DNA of 11,247 nt from contig CAMZHY010000071.1 in NCBI GenBank assembly GCA_947307005.1, forward strand, positions 1 to 11,247. Reading direction: 5' to 3'. A program made the position numbers and the translations under genes. This document shows, piece by piece, positions 1-6,858 of the stretch (the first letter of the stretch is position 1; every line of letters begins with the position of its first letter). Source of the stretch: an uncultured Planctomycetaceae bacterium (lineage in GTDB: Bacteria > Planctomycetota > Planctomycetia > Pirellulales > Thermoguttaceae). The notes under the pieces were generated by a model that did not search any database, was not told the origin of the DNA, and was given only the letters and a program-made list of their open reading frames with translations.

Positions 1-228
1 GATGAAATGGATTTTATTAACCCACGGGGCAAACTGTTCGACGCCCCGAAACCAGTACCTAAGATTATCCCAATCCCTGAATCGGGAGTCCCCCGTCGCT
101 TCTAAAGGAAAGAACGGTTCGAGCCGATTGTAATAATCTTTTTGTTTCCTCCATTCCGGATCGCCGCCGTCAACCCATGGCACGACAAAATCGACGTCGA
201 CCTCCGTTTTTTCTTTTCTATTTTTCAT
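1..228 (-). CDS. Stealth-family sugar-phosphate transferase, N-terminal part
   Basis: This gene runs off the left edge; 76 N-terminal codons are visible, from an ATG at 228-226. Stealth proteins transfer a hexose-1-phosphate from a nucleotide sugar onto a growing glycan, making phosphodiester-linked capsule or surface polymers. Two conserved regions can be read. Region CR1 is at residues 12-26 (DFVVPWVDGGDPEW), the usual D-F-V-x-x-W-V-D-G-x-D-P-x-W pattern. The start of CR2 is at residues 49-76 (RFRDWDNLRYWFRGVEQ, then APWVNKI). The spacing between them and the short lysine-rich leader before CR1 fit the family. No clear Shine-Dalgarno lies upstream; an in-frame TTG at 246 is a weaker alternative start. 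It is divergent from the plus-strand glycosyltransferases, which supports a surface-polysaccharide role. The catalytic C-terminal regions CR3 and CR4 are outside the window, so completeness cannot be judged. Confidence 0.85.
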   Translation of the reverse strand, partial: MKNRKEKTEVDVDFVVPWVDGGDPEWRKQKDYYNRLEPFFPLEATGDSRFRDWDNLRYWFRGVEQFAPWVNKIHFI

Positions 229-604
229 GAAGGATAAAACCGACAATAGAACGCTTTAAAATCAAAGACCGCTCGATAAAACAAGCAAAACAACCTGATA
301 TCGACGACGAACAAAACGCAAAAACTCGCGAGTCGGAAGCCGACCCCCGTTTGCCCCATAAACCGTCAAGCAGGCGTCCGCAAGGCGTCTAGCTCAACAA
401 GATTCTAAGTGTCCGCGCGTTAGAGTCAAGGGCGGACGACGCGGCGACGCGGCGACGGAACGGACGTTTGAAAAAAAGGAAAAACTCCTAACCAAGAGGG
501 GGCGTCGACAATTCCCTCTTCTCTCAATTGACAGATTCAATTAACATAAGCGCGGTTCTCGAAGTTCGCTTCCTTGATTCCCCCCGCTCTTGCCCTTGAC
601 ATTC
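229..604. other. Divergent intergenic region, no gene seen
   Basis: This 376-bp stretch separates the divergent Stealth and GT2 genes and should hold both promoters. A perfect TTGACA lies at 528-533, but no convincing -10 box follows at 16-18 bp. A small 5-bp hairpin sits at 332-344, and an 8-mer (gcggcgac) is tandemly doubled at 441-456. A TTG at 590 could extend the GT2 gene by five codons. I see no RNA gene, and no coding frame resembling a known protein. Confidence 0.5.
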
Positions 605-1573
605 ATGATTAGCATCGTCGTTCCCGTTTACAACGTTGAAAAATTCCTTCGGCAATGCGTCGACAGCGTTTTAGCGCAGACGTTTCGCGATTTTGAACTC
701 ATCCTCGTCGACGACGGCTCGACCGACGGAAGCGGCGAAATCTGCGATCAATACGCGTCGCAAGACGCGAGGATTAGGGTTATTCATCAGCGGAACGAAG
801 GGGTCGCCTCCGCGCGCAACGCTGGACTTGACGTCTTGTCGGGCGAATACGCGTTCTTTGTCGACAGCGACGATTACCTTCATGAAAAGACGCTGGAAAC
901 GGCGCTCCGCGCGCTGACCGAAAACGACGCCGATATCGCCTTTTCCGACTTCGAGAAAGTCGACGCCTGCGGTAAAACCATCGCGACGAGCGCCGCGACC
1001 GCCCCGGCGGACGGCGACGCCGTTTTTACGCCGGAAACCGCCGTCAAAAAACTCGCGGGCGACAACGCCTTCATCTGGAACGTCGTCTGGAATAAACTCT
1101 ATAAGGCGGAACTCTTGAAGGGGATCAGATTCCCTCTCGTGAAGATGTGCGAGGACGATTATTTCACCTATAAAGCGATCTTTGCCTCGACAAGGTTGGC
1201 GTACGTCGCGCAAAAACTGTACCGCTACCGTCAGAACCGACAAAGTCTAACCCTGGGAAACGACAGACGCTTCGTCGGCATATTTGCGATCGAAGGAAAA
1301 CTGGAACAGACGGCCTTTTTTGAGAAAAAACAATTATTGGAAGCGCTAGAAATCTCGACGCGTTCCTGCTTTGATATGTTTTGCGCGAACCTCGCCGCCT
1401 ACCGTCCCGACGCCCCCGAAGATAGGCGCAGAATCGCGAAGTCGAAAAGAACGCTGCGAAGATTCGTATGGAAGTTTAGAAAAGATTACCGCCTTGCGGA
1501 AATTCTCTATTTCGAGCAGCCTAAGCTCTTCTTATATCTAAGGAAATGGAAAAACCGTTTAAAACGCGTATAA
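605..1573 (+). CDS. GT2 glycosyltransferase (first tandem paralogue)
   Basis: A family 2, GT-A fold glycosyltransferase of 322 aa that should move a sugar from a nucleotide-sugar donor onto a surface glycan or its lipid-linked precursor at the inner face of the membrane. Residues 2-10 form the first beta strand (ISIVVPVYN). DDGSTDGSG at 36-44 is the nucleotide-binding turn. VDSDDYL at 86-92 carries the metal-binding DxD. E183-D184-D185 supplies the likely catalytic base. The conserved WNKLY motif is at 162-166. The basic C-terminus (residues 277-322) may help it sit at the membrane. The ATG at 605 was chosen because it aligns with the start of the downstream paralogue; a TTG five codons earlier adds nothing conserved. 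No Shine-Dalgarno is evident. Donor and acceptor cannot be predicted. Confidence 0.93.
   Translation: MISIVVPVYNVEKFLRQCVDSVLAQTFRDFELILVDDGSTDGSGEICDQYASQDARIRVIHQRNEGVASARNAGLDVLSGEYAFFVDSDDYLHEKTLETALRALTENDADIAFSDFEKVDACGKTIATSAATAPADGDAVFTPETAVKKLAGDNAFIWNVVWNKLYKAELLKGIRFPLVKMCEDDYFTYKAIFASTRLAYVAQKLYRYRQNRQSLTLGNDRRFVGIFAIEGKLEQTAFFEKKQLLEALEISTRSCFDMFCANLAAYRPDAPEDRRRIAKSKRTLRRFVWKFRKDYRLAEILYFEQPKLFLYLRKWKNRLKRV
674..721 (+). repeat. Direct repeat, copy 1 (within GT2 gene)
   Basis: These 48 nt are identical to 1804-1851 in the neighbouring paralogue, at the same codon positions (coding from within SVLAQTF to the DDGS turn). Identity extends through third codon positions, whereas the flanking codons differ. 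Confidence 0.9.
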
Positions 1574-1734
1574 TCTCGGTAACGTCGCGTTCATTGTCGC
1601 GGTTTGCGATCCTCCGCGCAACGCGTCGTCTTAGAACGGAGTCGGAGAAAGAACGACCTTTCCCAACGTTTTTCCTCGACGAGAGTTAACAACAATCCGC
1701 GCTATTCTTTGAAGAAATCGGAGTCGTCGTTCTT

Positions 1735-2724
1735 ATGATCAGCGTCGTCGTTCCCGTTTATAAAGCTGAAAAATACCTCCGACAGTGCGTCGACAGCATA
1801 TTGGCGCAGACGTTTCGCGATTTTGAACTCATCCTCGTCGACGACGGCTCGCCGGACAATTGCGGAAAAATCTGCGACGGTTACGCGGCGCAGGATTCGA
1901 GAATTAAGGTCGTCCACCGAGAGAACGGCGGACCTTCCGCCGCGAGAAACGCCGGTCTCGACTTAGCGCAGGGCGAATACGTCGCCTTCGTCGACAGCGA
2001 CGATTATATTCGTGAAGAAATGTTTGAAACGCTTCTTCGCGCTCTTGTTCGCAATAACGTGGGAATTGCAATATGCGATTACGAACGCGTCGCCGACGAC
2101 GGAACCGTTAAAAACGAGGTCGTCTTTCCGCCGGATCTGAGGGAAGGGATCGTCTCCAACAGGACCGCCTTCGACGGTTTTTCCGGCGAATACTGTTTCT
2201 TCTGGGGCGTCCTTTGGAATAAACTGTACCGCCGGGAACTTTTTAAAGACGTCAGATTTCCCGTTGGAAAGACGTATGAAGAGTTGCATGTCGTTCCCAC
2301 GCTCTTCTATCGAAGCGGCGACGTCGCCGTCGTTTCAAAAAAGCTTTACTCTTACAGAGACGCTCCGCAAAGCATCACTTCAAACGAAGAGAGTCCGGAA
2401 AACAAACTTTCTTTCCTCGAAGCCGTGATTGCTCGAATGCGTTTTTTCGAGAAGCTCAATATGACGGATATCGTTTACAAAGACGCTAAAGGAATCTTAC
2501 GAGGCTACGTAATTCGTTTCTTAAACGGTCCTAAAGTCGATCGTCCCGAACTTAAAAAGCGTCTTCGGCTTCTTAAAAAGGACGTAAGGTATTTTCTCTA
2601 CAAATACGACTCCGACGCCAAATTTCTGGAAAAATTCTACTTCGAGTTTCCGCGTCTCTTTAAATTTTTGCAGCGTTCTCGAAACGCCGTCCGAAATCTT
2701 TTGAAGATTCCCGTCGAGAAATAA
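1735..2724 (+). CDS. GT2 glycosyltransferase (second tandem paralogue)
   Basis: A 329-aa family 2 glycosyltransferase, a paralogue of the gene 161 bp upstream and probably in the same transcript. It has the N-terminal strand ISVVVPVYK (2-10), the DDGSPDNCG turn (36-44), the DxD-bearing VDSDDYI (86-92), the WNKLY motif (161-165) and a lysine/arginine-rich C-terminus. One difference stands out: where its neighbour and most relatives have Glu-Asp (the catalytic base), this protein reads Tyr-Glu-Glu-Leu-His (181-185). Position 183 is thus a conservative Asp-to-Glu change that could alter activity or simply be tolerated. The ATG is preceded by GGAG about 11 bp upstream and aligns with the first paralogue. 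The two proteins are close over residues 1-120 and diverge afterwards, as expected if they use different acceptors. Confidence 0.93.
   Translation: MISVVVPVYKAEKYLRQCVDSILAQTFRDFELILVDDGSPDNCGKICDGYAAQDSRIKVVHRENGGPSAARNAGLDLAQGEYVAFVDSDDYIREEMFETLLRALVRNNVGIAICDYERVADDGTVKNEVVFPPDLREGIVSNRTAFDGFSGEYCFFWGVLWNKLYRRELFKDVRFPVGKTYEELHVVPTLFYRSGDVAVVSKKLYSYRDAPQSITSNEESPENKLSFLEAVIARMRFFEKLNMTDIVYKDAKGILRGYVIRFLNGPKVDRPELKKRLRLLKKDVRYFLYKYDSDAKFLEKFYFEFPRLFKFLQRSRNAVRNLLKIPVEK
1804..1851 (+). repeat. Direct repeat, copy 2 (within GT2 gene)
   Basis: Identical over 48 nt to 674-721, 1130 bp upstream. It marks the best-conserved block of the tandem GT2 duplication. Confidence 0.9.
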
Positions 2725-2825
2725 TGAACCCGATCAAATTGACAGTTGATTATTGACGCAAAGACGCGGACGCCGTCTCATGGCTCGGAAGACTCGTCGA
2801 ACCGTCGCCGCTTGCCGTTGATTTC
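2725..2825. other. Convergent intergenic gap with weak hairpin
   Basis: The plus-strand GT2 pair and the minus-strand GT4 gene meet tail to tail here, so transcription from both sides should stop. The only hairpin I can read is a 5-bp stem (2762-2766 with 2774-2778, 7-nt loop), without a convincing T-run on either side. It may be a weak bidirectional terminator, or termination may be Rho-dependent. Confidence 0.3.
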
Positions 2826-4076
2826 CTAGTCCGGGATTCTTTCAATCATTTCTCTCCATTCCCGCGCGACGATTTCCCGTTGAAAACGTTCGGCCGTCTT
2901 TTTGGCCCGTCTCCCCAACTGTTCTCTGAATTCCTCTTGTTCTGCGAGAACCAGCATCGCGTCAGTCAGCGCCTCTTCGTCGCCTCGAGGAACGAGGAGA
3001 CCGTTGACGCCGTTTTCGATAACGTCCGTCGAGCCTTCGCAATCGGTGGAAACGCAGGGAAAACCCATGGTCATCGCTTCTAAAAGCGCGTTGGAAAGCC
3101 CCTCGTAGTCGCTCGACAAAACGAAGAACTCCGCGTCGGCGATATCTTGATGGATTTGCGACGAATTCCCTTCAAATATCACGACGTCCTGCAAACCGAG
3201 TTCCCCGACAAGTTTCTTCAGCGGTTCCTCTTGATCTAAAAACCACGGAATTCCTTTCCCGTAAATCGACAACGTATACTCGGGACGACGCTCGTGAAAA
3301 CGACCGAACGCGCGAACGAGCAGCGCGTGATTCTTTTGAGGAACTAAACGACCGACGGTAACGATTCGTTTTCGCGTTTCATCTTTTCGAAAGCAGGATA
3401 CTCCTACGGGATTGGGTAAAATCGAACAATGCGACTTTACGGCGTCGCCGAAGAAATCGCGAACTGTTTTCGACTGGAAAACAACGTGATCCGCGCGTTC
3501 GTAGTACGAATTTATTTCTTGGAATTTTTGAGGATCGGGATATTCCTTTAAAGGATTGCTTCGTTCCGAACAAATAACTTTATCGTGAACCTTCGACTCC
3601 ACGTTCATAACGTTGGCGAGAAAAATAAAAGAGACGGTCGCGTAGACCTTTTCAATCCTTTTTAACGTCTTTAGCCAACGCGTCTGCAATCGGAGATTTT
3701 TCGACGACATCGGAATATAGATAATTTCGACGTCGCGATTGACGGGAAACGAGAAATCAATTTCCGCTTTTTTGGCGATAACAATCACGCGGAACCACGC
3801 GGAAAACTCGGAGGCGAGAACCGTCGCGACGCGCGACGCGCCGCCGTCGTTCAGCGCGTTGTGAATCATAATGACGACGGTCTTCCGATCCGTTCTTTTT
3901 TTGCCGAGAACGCGACGCAAGAGAATCCAACCCATGCCGATCGCGTTTATCGGCGAACACTCGTCGCAAGCGGCGTACGCGCGACATAAGGTTTTCCACA
4001 GAAAGGTTTTCTTAAGCCACGAGAGGTTGGCGTGTGAAAACAAATGATGGACAAATTGGTAAAATCTCTTGTTCAC
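2826..4076 (-). CDS. GT4 family glycosyltransferase
   Basis: A 416-aa retaining glycosyltransferase of the GT-B fold, family 4, acting in surface glycan assembly in the cytoplasm or at the inner membrane. The N-terminal Rossmann domain starts near residue 66 (VVIMIHNALNDGGASRVA, the acceptor-side glycine-rich loop). The C-terminal donor domain starts near 237 (RIVTVGRLVPQKNH, with R243 and K248 placed to hold the donor phosphates). The E-x7-E signature is at E325 and E333 in EGLSNALLE. Family members usually begin at the Rossmann domain, so residues 1-64, basic and partly hydrophobic, are an extension of unknown use. The GTG start has only a weak purine stretch upstream, and a shorter start is possible. 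It lies 75 bp downstream of the GT2 gene at 4152-5249 on the same strand and is probably cotranscribed with it. Confidence 0.92.
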   Translation of the reverse strand: MNKRFYQFVHHLFSHANLSWLKKTFLWKTLCRAYAACDECSPINAIGMGWILLRRVLGKKRTDRKTVVIMIHNALNDGGASRVATVLASEFSAWFRVIVIAKKAEIDFSFPVNRDVEIIYIPMSSKNLRLQTRWLKTLKRIEKVYATVSFIFLANVMNVESKVHDKVICSERSNPLKEYPDPQKFQEINSYYERADHVVFQSKTVRDFFGDAVKSHCSILPNPVGVSCFRKDETRKRIVTVGRLVPQKNHALLVRAFGRFHERRPEYTLSIYGKGIPWFLDQEEPLKKLVGELGLQDVVIFEGNSSQIHQDIADAEFFVLSSDYEGLSNALLEAMTMGFPCVSTDCEGSTDVIENGVNGLLVPRGDEEALTDAMLVLAEQEEFREQLGRRAKKTAERFQREIVAREWREMIERIPD

Positions 4077-4151
4077 TTTCTCACGCGGATTGTCGGAATA
4101 AAGATCGTCGTCTTGGGATAGTCTATTCTCAAATCGCTTTCGTTCAGTATT

Positions 4152-5249
4152 CTACGAGAGACTCATTTTCGGATCAAAAGAGCCGTCTTTGAGATATTTT
4201 AGCAAAAGACTTGCGGAACGCGAGGGCGGAAGGAAACGGAACAACAAGAAGAGTTTTGACAGTTTAGAACCTTCTTTTTGAAACATGTTCGAAATAATCC
4301 TTTCCTTCAAGAAAACCACGTAACGTCTAAACAATTCCTGATCGTAAACGCGCCGCTTTTCGTTCGCGGAAACGAGTCGTTTCAACCACTTGACAATCTC
4401 AGGGGAAAGGTCTTTGACAAGCAGCGGTAAATTGCAATGAAGCTCAAGTTCGTCTTCCGTCGCGTCCCCCAATAACTCGCAGAGCAATTTTTTCTGAATC
4501 GCCTTGTCGCACAATATTTGCACGTCGCGGCGCGCCACCGATACCTGCTCCGCGCTGCGACGTTTACAAACAAGAATTTCCTTCAGTTTATAGATCGTCC
4601 CGAAACGGTAAGCCTCCGCAAAAAGACCGTAATCTTGCGCGTGACACAGTTCCTCGTTGTAACGAAGGCGGCTTCGAATCAACTTCTCTCGGTCGATGAA
4701 AAGCGTCGGATGATCCGGTCCGGGATTGGAGAATAACGCGGTGATTTTATAGAGTTCCATCCCCTTCCCGCCCCCTTCGAACCAATTGGCGACCTTATCG
4801 TCAAGAGAAACGCCGTCGTCTTTCGGGGGGGCGTAATCCGCTTTAAAAAACGGCGCTATTTCGGAATCCTCGACAAAGTTGAAAGCTTTTGTTCCGCAAA
4901 TAATGGCGTCACGAACAGCCTCCATGAAACGGTATTGTTTCTCGAAACGCCATGGCAAGGAGACGTCGTCGGCGTCCATTCGCGCGATATACTTTCCTCT
5001 CGCTTCGTCCAATCCGACGTTCAACGACTTCGTCACCCCAAGATTGGTTGCGTTACGCACGATTCTGACGCGCTCGTCAGTCAACCCTTTCAAATAATCG
5101 ACCGATTCGTCCGTCGAACAGTCGTCGACAATAATGAACTCAAAATCCTTAAACGTCTGATTCAAAACGCTTTCCACCGCCTCCTTCAACCAGGTAAGAG
5201 GCGTGTTGTACGTCGGCATGACGACGCTGATCGGGATCGGATATTCCAT
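4152..5249 (-). CDS. GT2 glycosyltransferase (EpsE-like)
   Basis: A 365-aa family 2 glycosyltransferase, distinct from the tandem pair on the other strand. Residues 6-15 give the first strand (PISVVMPTYN), VDDCSTDES at 41-49 the nucleotide-binding turn and RMDADDVSLPWRFEKQ at 90-105 the metal-binding DxD region. The later block has HPTLF (180-184) and the likely catalytic Asp206 in AQDYGL. This arrangement resembles polysaccharide-assembly enzymes of the EpsE type, so a role in capsule or exopolysaccharide is likely; donor and acceptor are unknown. I prefer the ATG at 5249. A TTG nine codons upstream would also be in frame, but neither has a clear Shine-Dalgarno. It is the first gene of a minus-strand pair, downstream of the strong terminator at 5368-5399, so its promoter should lie in 5250-5367, where I find no consensus boxes. 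Confidence 0.92.
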   Translation of the reverse strand: MEYPIPISVVMPTYNTPLTWLKEAVESVLNQTFKDFEFIIVDDCSTDESVDYLKGLTDERVRIVRNATNLGVTKSLNVGLDEARGKYIARMDADDVSLPWRFEKQYRFMEAVRDAIICGTKAFNFVEDSEIAPFFKADYAPPKDDGVSLDDKVANWFEGGGKGMELYKITALFSNPGPDHPTLFIDREKLIRSRLRYNEELCHAQDYGLFAEAYRFGTIYKLKEILVCKRRSAEQVSVARRDVQILCDKAIQKKLLCELLGDATEDELELHCNLPLLVKDLSPEIVKWLKRLVSANEKRRVYDQELFRRYVVFLKERIISNMFQKEGSKLSKLFLLFRFLPPSRSASLLLKYLKDGSFDPKMSLS

Positions 5250-5367
5250 GAAAACGCCGTAAATCAAATAATTCAAACAACAAACGGAAGGGGGTATGAA
5301 CGTCCCGCGCTTTTCCCCGATTTTTGACAGGAAAAGTTTGAACGAGGTTTCCGTAAAAACAAACGCG

Positions 5368-5399
5368 CAGACGGACGCGACTCGCGCCGCGTCCGTCTG
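5368..5399 (-). terminator. Rho-independent terminator after DUF1559 gene
   Basis: A perfect 12-bp GC-rich stem (5368-5379 with 5388-5399) encloses an 8-nt loop. On the minus strand it is followed, after three bases, by a T-rich run (gtttgttttta). It lies 28 nt beyond the TGA at 5428-5430 but 166 nt beyond the in-frame TGA at 5566-5568, so it fits the longer DUF1559 gene. Confidence 0.85.
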
Positions 5400-5427
5400 G
5401 TCTCCTCCTGAAAAGACGTCGCCGATT

Positions 5428-5565
5428 TCACTCGGGCAAGCGAATCGTTTCGCCGCCGTTGGCGGAGCCCATCGCGCCCCAGATTCCGTAGGCCGACTTC
5501 CCTCGGTAAACCTGAGGTCGATCCTTGTTATCGACGATATCGTAAGTGGTCTTGTTCAAGTCGCC
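5428..5565 (-). pseudogene. DUF1559 C-terminal tail, cut off by in-frame TGA
   Basis: Directly after the TGA at 5566-5568, the same frame stays open for 45 codons to a second TGA at 5428-5430. It begins GDLNKTTYDI and contains YGIWGAMGSANGGE. This tail is typical of DUF1559 proteins, which usually end a few dozen residues after the H-x9-DG motif with an aromatic-G-x-W-G-A-x-G-(S/T)-x-x-G-G-E block. It is therefore the original 3' end of the gene, now separated by one stop codon without any frameshift. With the TGA decoded, the product would be 371 aa. Confidence 0.85.
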
Positions 5566-5581
5566 TCAGTCGATATCGTCG
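5532..5581. repeat. 11-bp inverted repeat around the in-frame TGA
   Basis: Two perfect complementary 11-mers, 5532-5542 (cgacgatatcg) and 5571-5581 (cgatatcgtcg), enclose 28 nt that contain the in-frame TGA. Each arm also contains the self-complementary octamer cgatatcg. Both arms fall in coding sequence made of common Asp and Ile or Val codons, so chance is possible. Confidence 0.6.
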
Positions 5582-6543
5582 CTGACAAATCTCACCGAGC
5601 CGTCGCACATACATACATTTACGCCGCCGACATGGTAGCTCGAAGCGGCGCTCCTAACGCTGTTTTCAGCGCCGATCGCGCACGTCGGAGCGTTTGGAGG
5701 CAGAATCGTCCAGAAGAGCGTGTAAGGGTCCTGAGCGTCGCCCCAACGATTTCCCATCAGTTTGTCGTCGGCGGAAACTACGTCGTAGCCGTCGGAGATA
5801 TCGCCGTCTTCGCCGCGCGCGGCGCCGCAAAGCGAGGGCTTAAAATAAAGATTGGGCCGTTCGGTTTTACGGCCGTTCGCGAAATCCATAACGACCTGAC
5901 CGCCCTTGACCTTGCGAACGTTCTGAGCCGTGCCGACGACGCATTCGCTAAAGAAAACCGTGTTGCTCAAACCGTCTGTAATGGAGGCGAGGGTCGTCTT
6001 TGCCTTGGAGCCGTTGGAAAACGGGCCGCGCGTTCCAACCGAGTCCCAGTTCAGAGAAAGGTCGCCGCAGGAAAGACGATAGTTCGCGCGTCCGCGAACT
6101 CCGACCGGCGTCGGTCCGTTGGAATCGTCCGGGCAAAGGAAATCGTCCACAGGGTAACACGTCGCGTAATCCGTTCCTTCATCCCACGGAGCGGCGCCGT
6201 TTTCGATATTGTCAACGCCCTGTTTGTACAGCGCGGCCTGCTCGACGTACGGAAGAAGAACGAAGAGTCCCGAAAAACGACCGTAATTGTCGTTCACGTC
6301 GCTAAACTTTTTGAGAATAATCTGATAGCTGGCGTTCGGCAGAAACTGATTAACGTCGTGGAAGTTGTGACCGGCGAGCGCGAGCATCTTGAGATGGTTC
6401 GCGCACTGCATGTTGCGGGCGTCTTCGCGTTCCTTTTGTACGGAGGGAAGAAGAAGACCGATCAGGACGCCGACGGTCGCGACAACGACCAGCAGCTCGA
6501 CCAACGAGAATCCTTCGCTTTTACGGAAGAATGAACTTTTCAT
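5566..6543 (-). CDS. DUF1559 protein with prepilin-type N-terminus (truncated by TGA)
   Basis: A 325-aa member of the planctomycete DUF1559 family, whose proteins resemble type IV pilins/pseudopilins and are presumably exported and anchored or assembled at the cell surface; their function is unproven. The start MKSSFFRKSEG is followed by FSLVELLVVV, the prepilin cleavage and methylation site. Cleavage is expected after Gly11, with Glu at +5 and a hydrophobic helix to about residue 33. Next comes the family block with MQCANHLKMLALAGHNFHD. Near the end, H-VGGVNVCMC-DG is the H-x9-DG motif. The ATG at 6543 is preferred to a GTG at 6567 because AGGGAA lies 7 nt before it and it gives a normal short leader. 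The frame ends at a TGA that seems premature, because the family tail continues directly after it. Upstream is a 315-bp gap, so the gene is probably monocistronic. Confidence 0.9.
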   Translation of the reverse strand: MKSSFFRKSEGFSLVELLVVVATVGVLIGLLLPSVQKEREDARNMQCANHLKMLALAGHNFHDVNQFLPNASYQIILKKFSDVNDNYGRFSGLFVLLPYVEQAALYKQGVDNIENGAAPWDEGTDYATCYPVDDFLCPDDSNGPTPVGVRGRANYRLSCGDLSLNWDSVGTRGPFSNGSKAKTTLASITDGLSNTVFFSECVVGTAQNVRKVKGGQVVMDFANGRKTERPNLYFKPSLCGAARGEDGDISDGYDVVSADDKLMGNRWGDAQDPYTLFWTILPPNAPTCAIGAENSVRSAASSYHVGGVNVCMCDGSVRFVSDDID

Positions 6544-6550
6544 GCGCGTT

Positions 6551-6556
6551 TTCCCT
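6551..6556 (-). promoter_or_regulatory. Shine-Dalgarno of DUF1559 gene
   Basis: AGGGAA on the minus strand, 7 nt before the ATG at 6543. It supports that start over the GTG at 6567. Confidence 0.65.
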
Positions 6557-6661
6557 ATAAAAAACACAACGGGTAATTAACTTAAATTGCAAACAATAAA
6601 AGCTTGCGTGAATCTAATATTGCGTAAAACAGGACGTCTAGCAGGATTCAGAAGCGTCTCT

Positions 6662-6692
6662 ATCTTACGAAAAACGCCTCGAACCCTGTCAA
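6662..6692 (-). promoter_or_regulatory. Possible sigma70-type promoter for DUF1559 gene
   Basis: On the minus strand a perfect TTGACA (6687-6692) is followed after 19 bp by TAAGAT (6662-6667). The spacing is longer than the ideal 17 bp. Transcription would start about 110 nt before the ATG at 6543. This rests on sequence pattern only. Confidence 0.3.
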
Positions 6693-6858
6693 ACGCTCGC
6701 TTCCTCAGTATATACGCCGAGTCGCCGTCCCTCAAGTCCTTTCTTAAGCCAATTCGCTGATTTCTCGAAAGATTGCGACTAACCGTCCGCTTTTCACGCG
6801 CCAAGGGGGAAAACAAGTCTTTGCGCGGCAGACGTCGATTCAGCCGTCGTTCGCTTTA

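Larger units (their letters stand above)
6544..6858. other. Intergenic region upstream of DUF1559 gene
   Basis: This 315-bp stretch holds the 3' flank of the MoxR/DUF5682/VWA operon and the promoter region of the DUF1559 gene, both on the minus strand. No strong terminator hairpin is visible after 6859; only a short 4-bp CGGC/GCCG pairing near 6830-6850 could be drawn. A TTG-initiated 79-codon frame (6577-6816, minus) looks non-coding: it is arginine-rich and has no recognisable motif. Confidence 0.5.

Noticed and set aside
441..456. Doubled 8-mer gcggcgac as a repeat element
   Set aside because: Two short copies only, in a genome rich in such words; no array or mobile element around it.
528..550. 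TTGACA upstream of the first GT2 gene as a promoter
   Set aside because: No acceptable -10 hexamer lies 16-18 bp downstream.
1569..1574. Perfect TATAAT at the end of the first GT2 gene
   Set aside because: It overlaps the stop codon and has no matching -35 element; likely a chance match.
5566..5568. Selenocysteine or genome-wide reassignment as the preferred reading of the in-frame TGA
   Set aside because: Other genes here use TGA as a true stop. An exported pilin-like protein is an unlikely selenoprotein, and no typical SECIS hairpin directly follows the codon. It is kept only as an alternative to test.
5296..6534. A 412-codon plus-strand open frame covering the DUF1559 gene
   Set aside because: It lies antisense to a gene with clear prepilin and H-x9-DG motifs. 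Its own translation has no recognisable domain and is rich in Val, Ala and Arg as expected for a shadow frame in this codon bias.
6577..6816. A 79-codon TTG-started frame upstream of the DUF1559 gene
   Set aside because: It has a rare start codon and Arg-rich composition, shows no family resemblance and overlaps the likely promoter.
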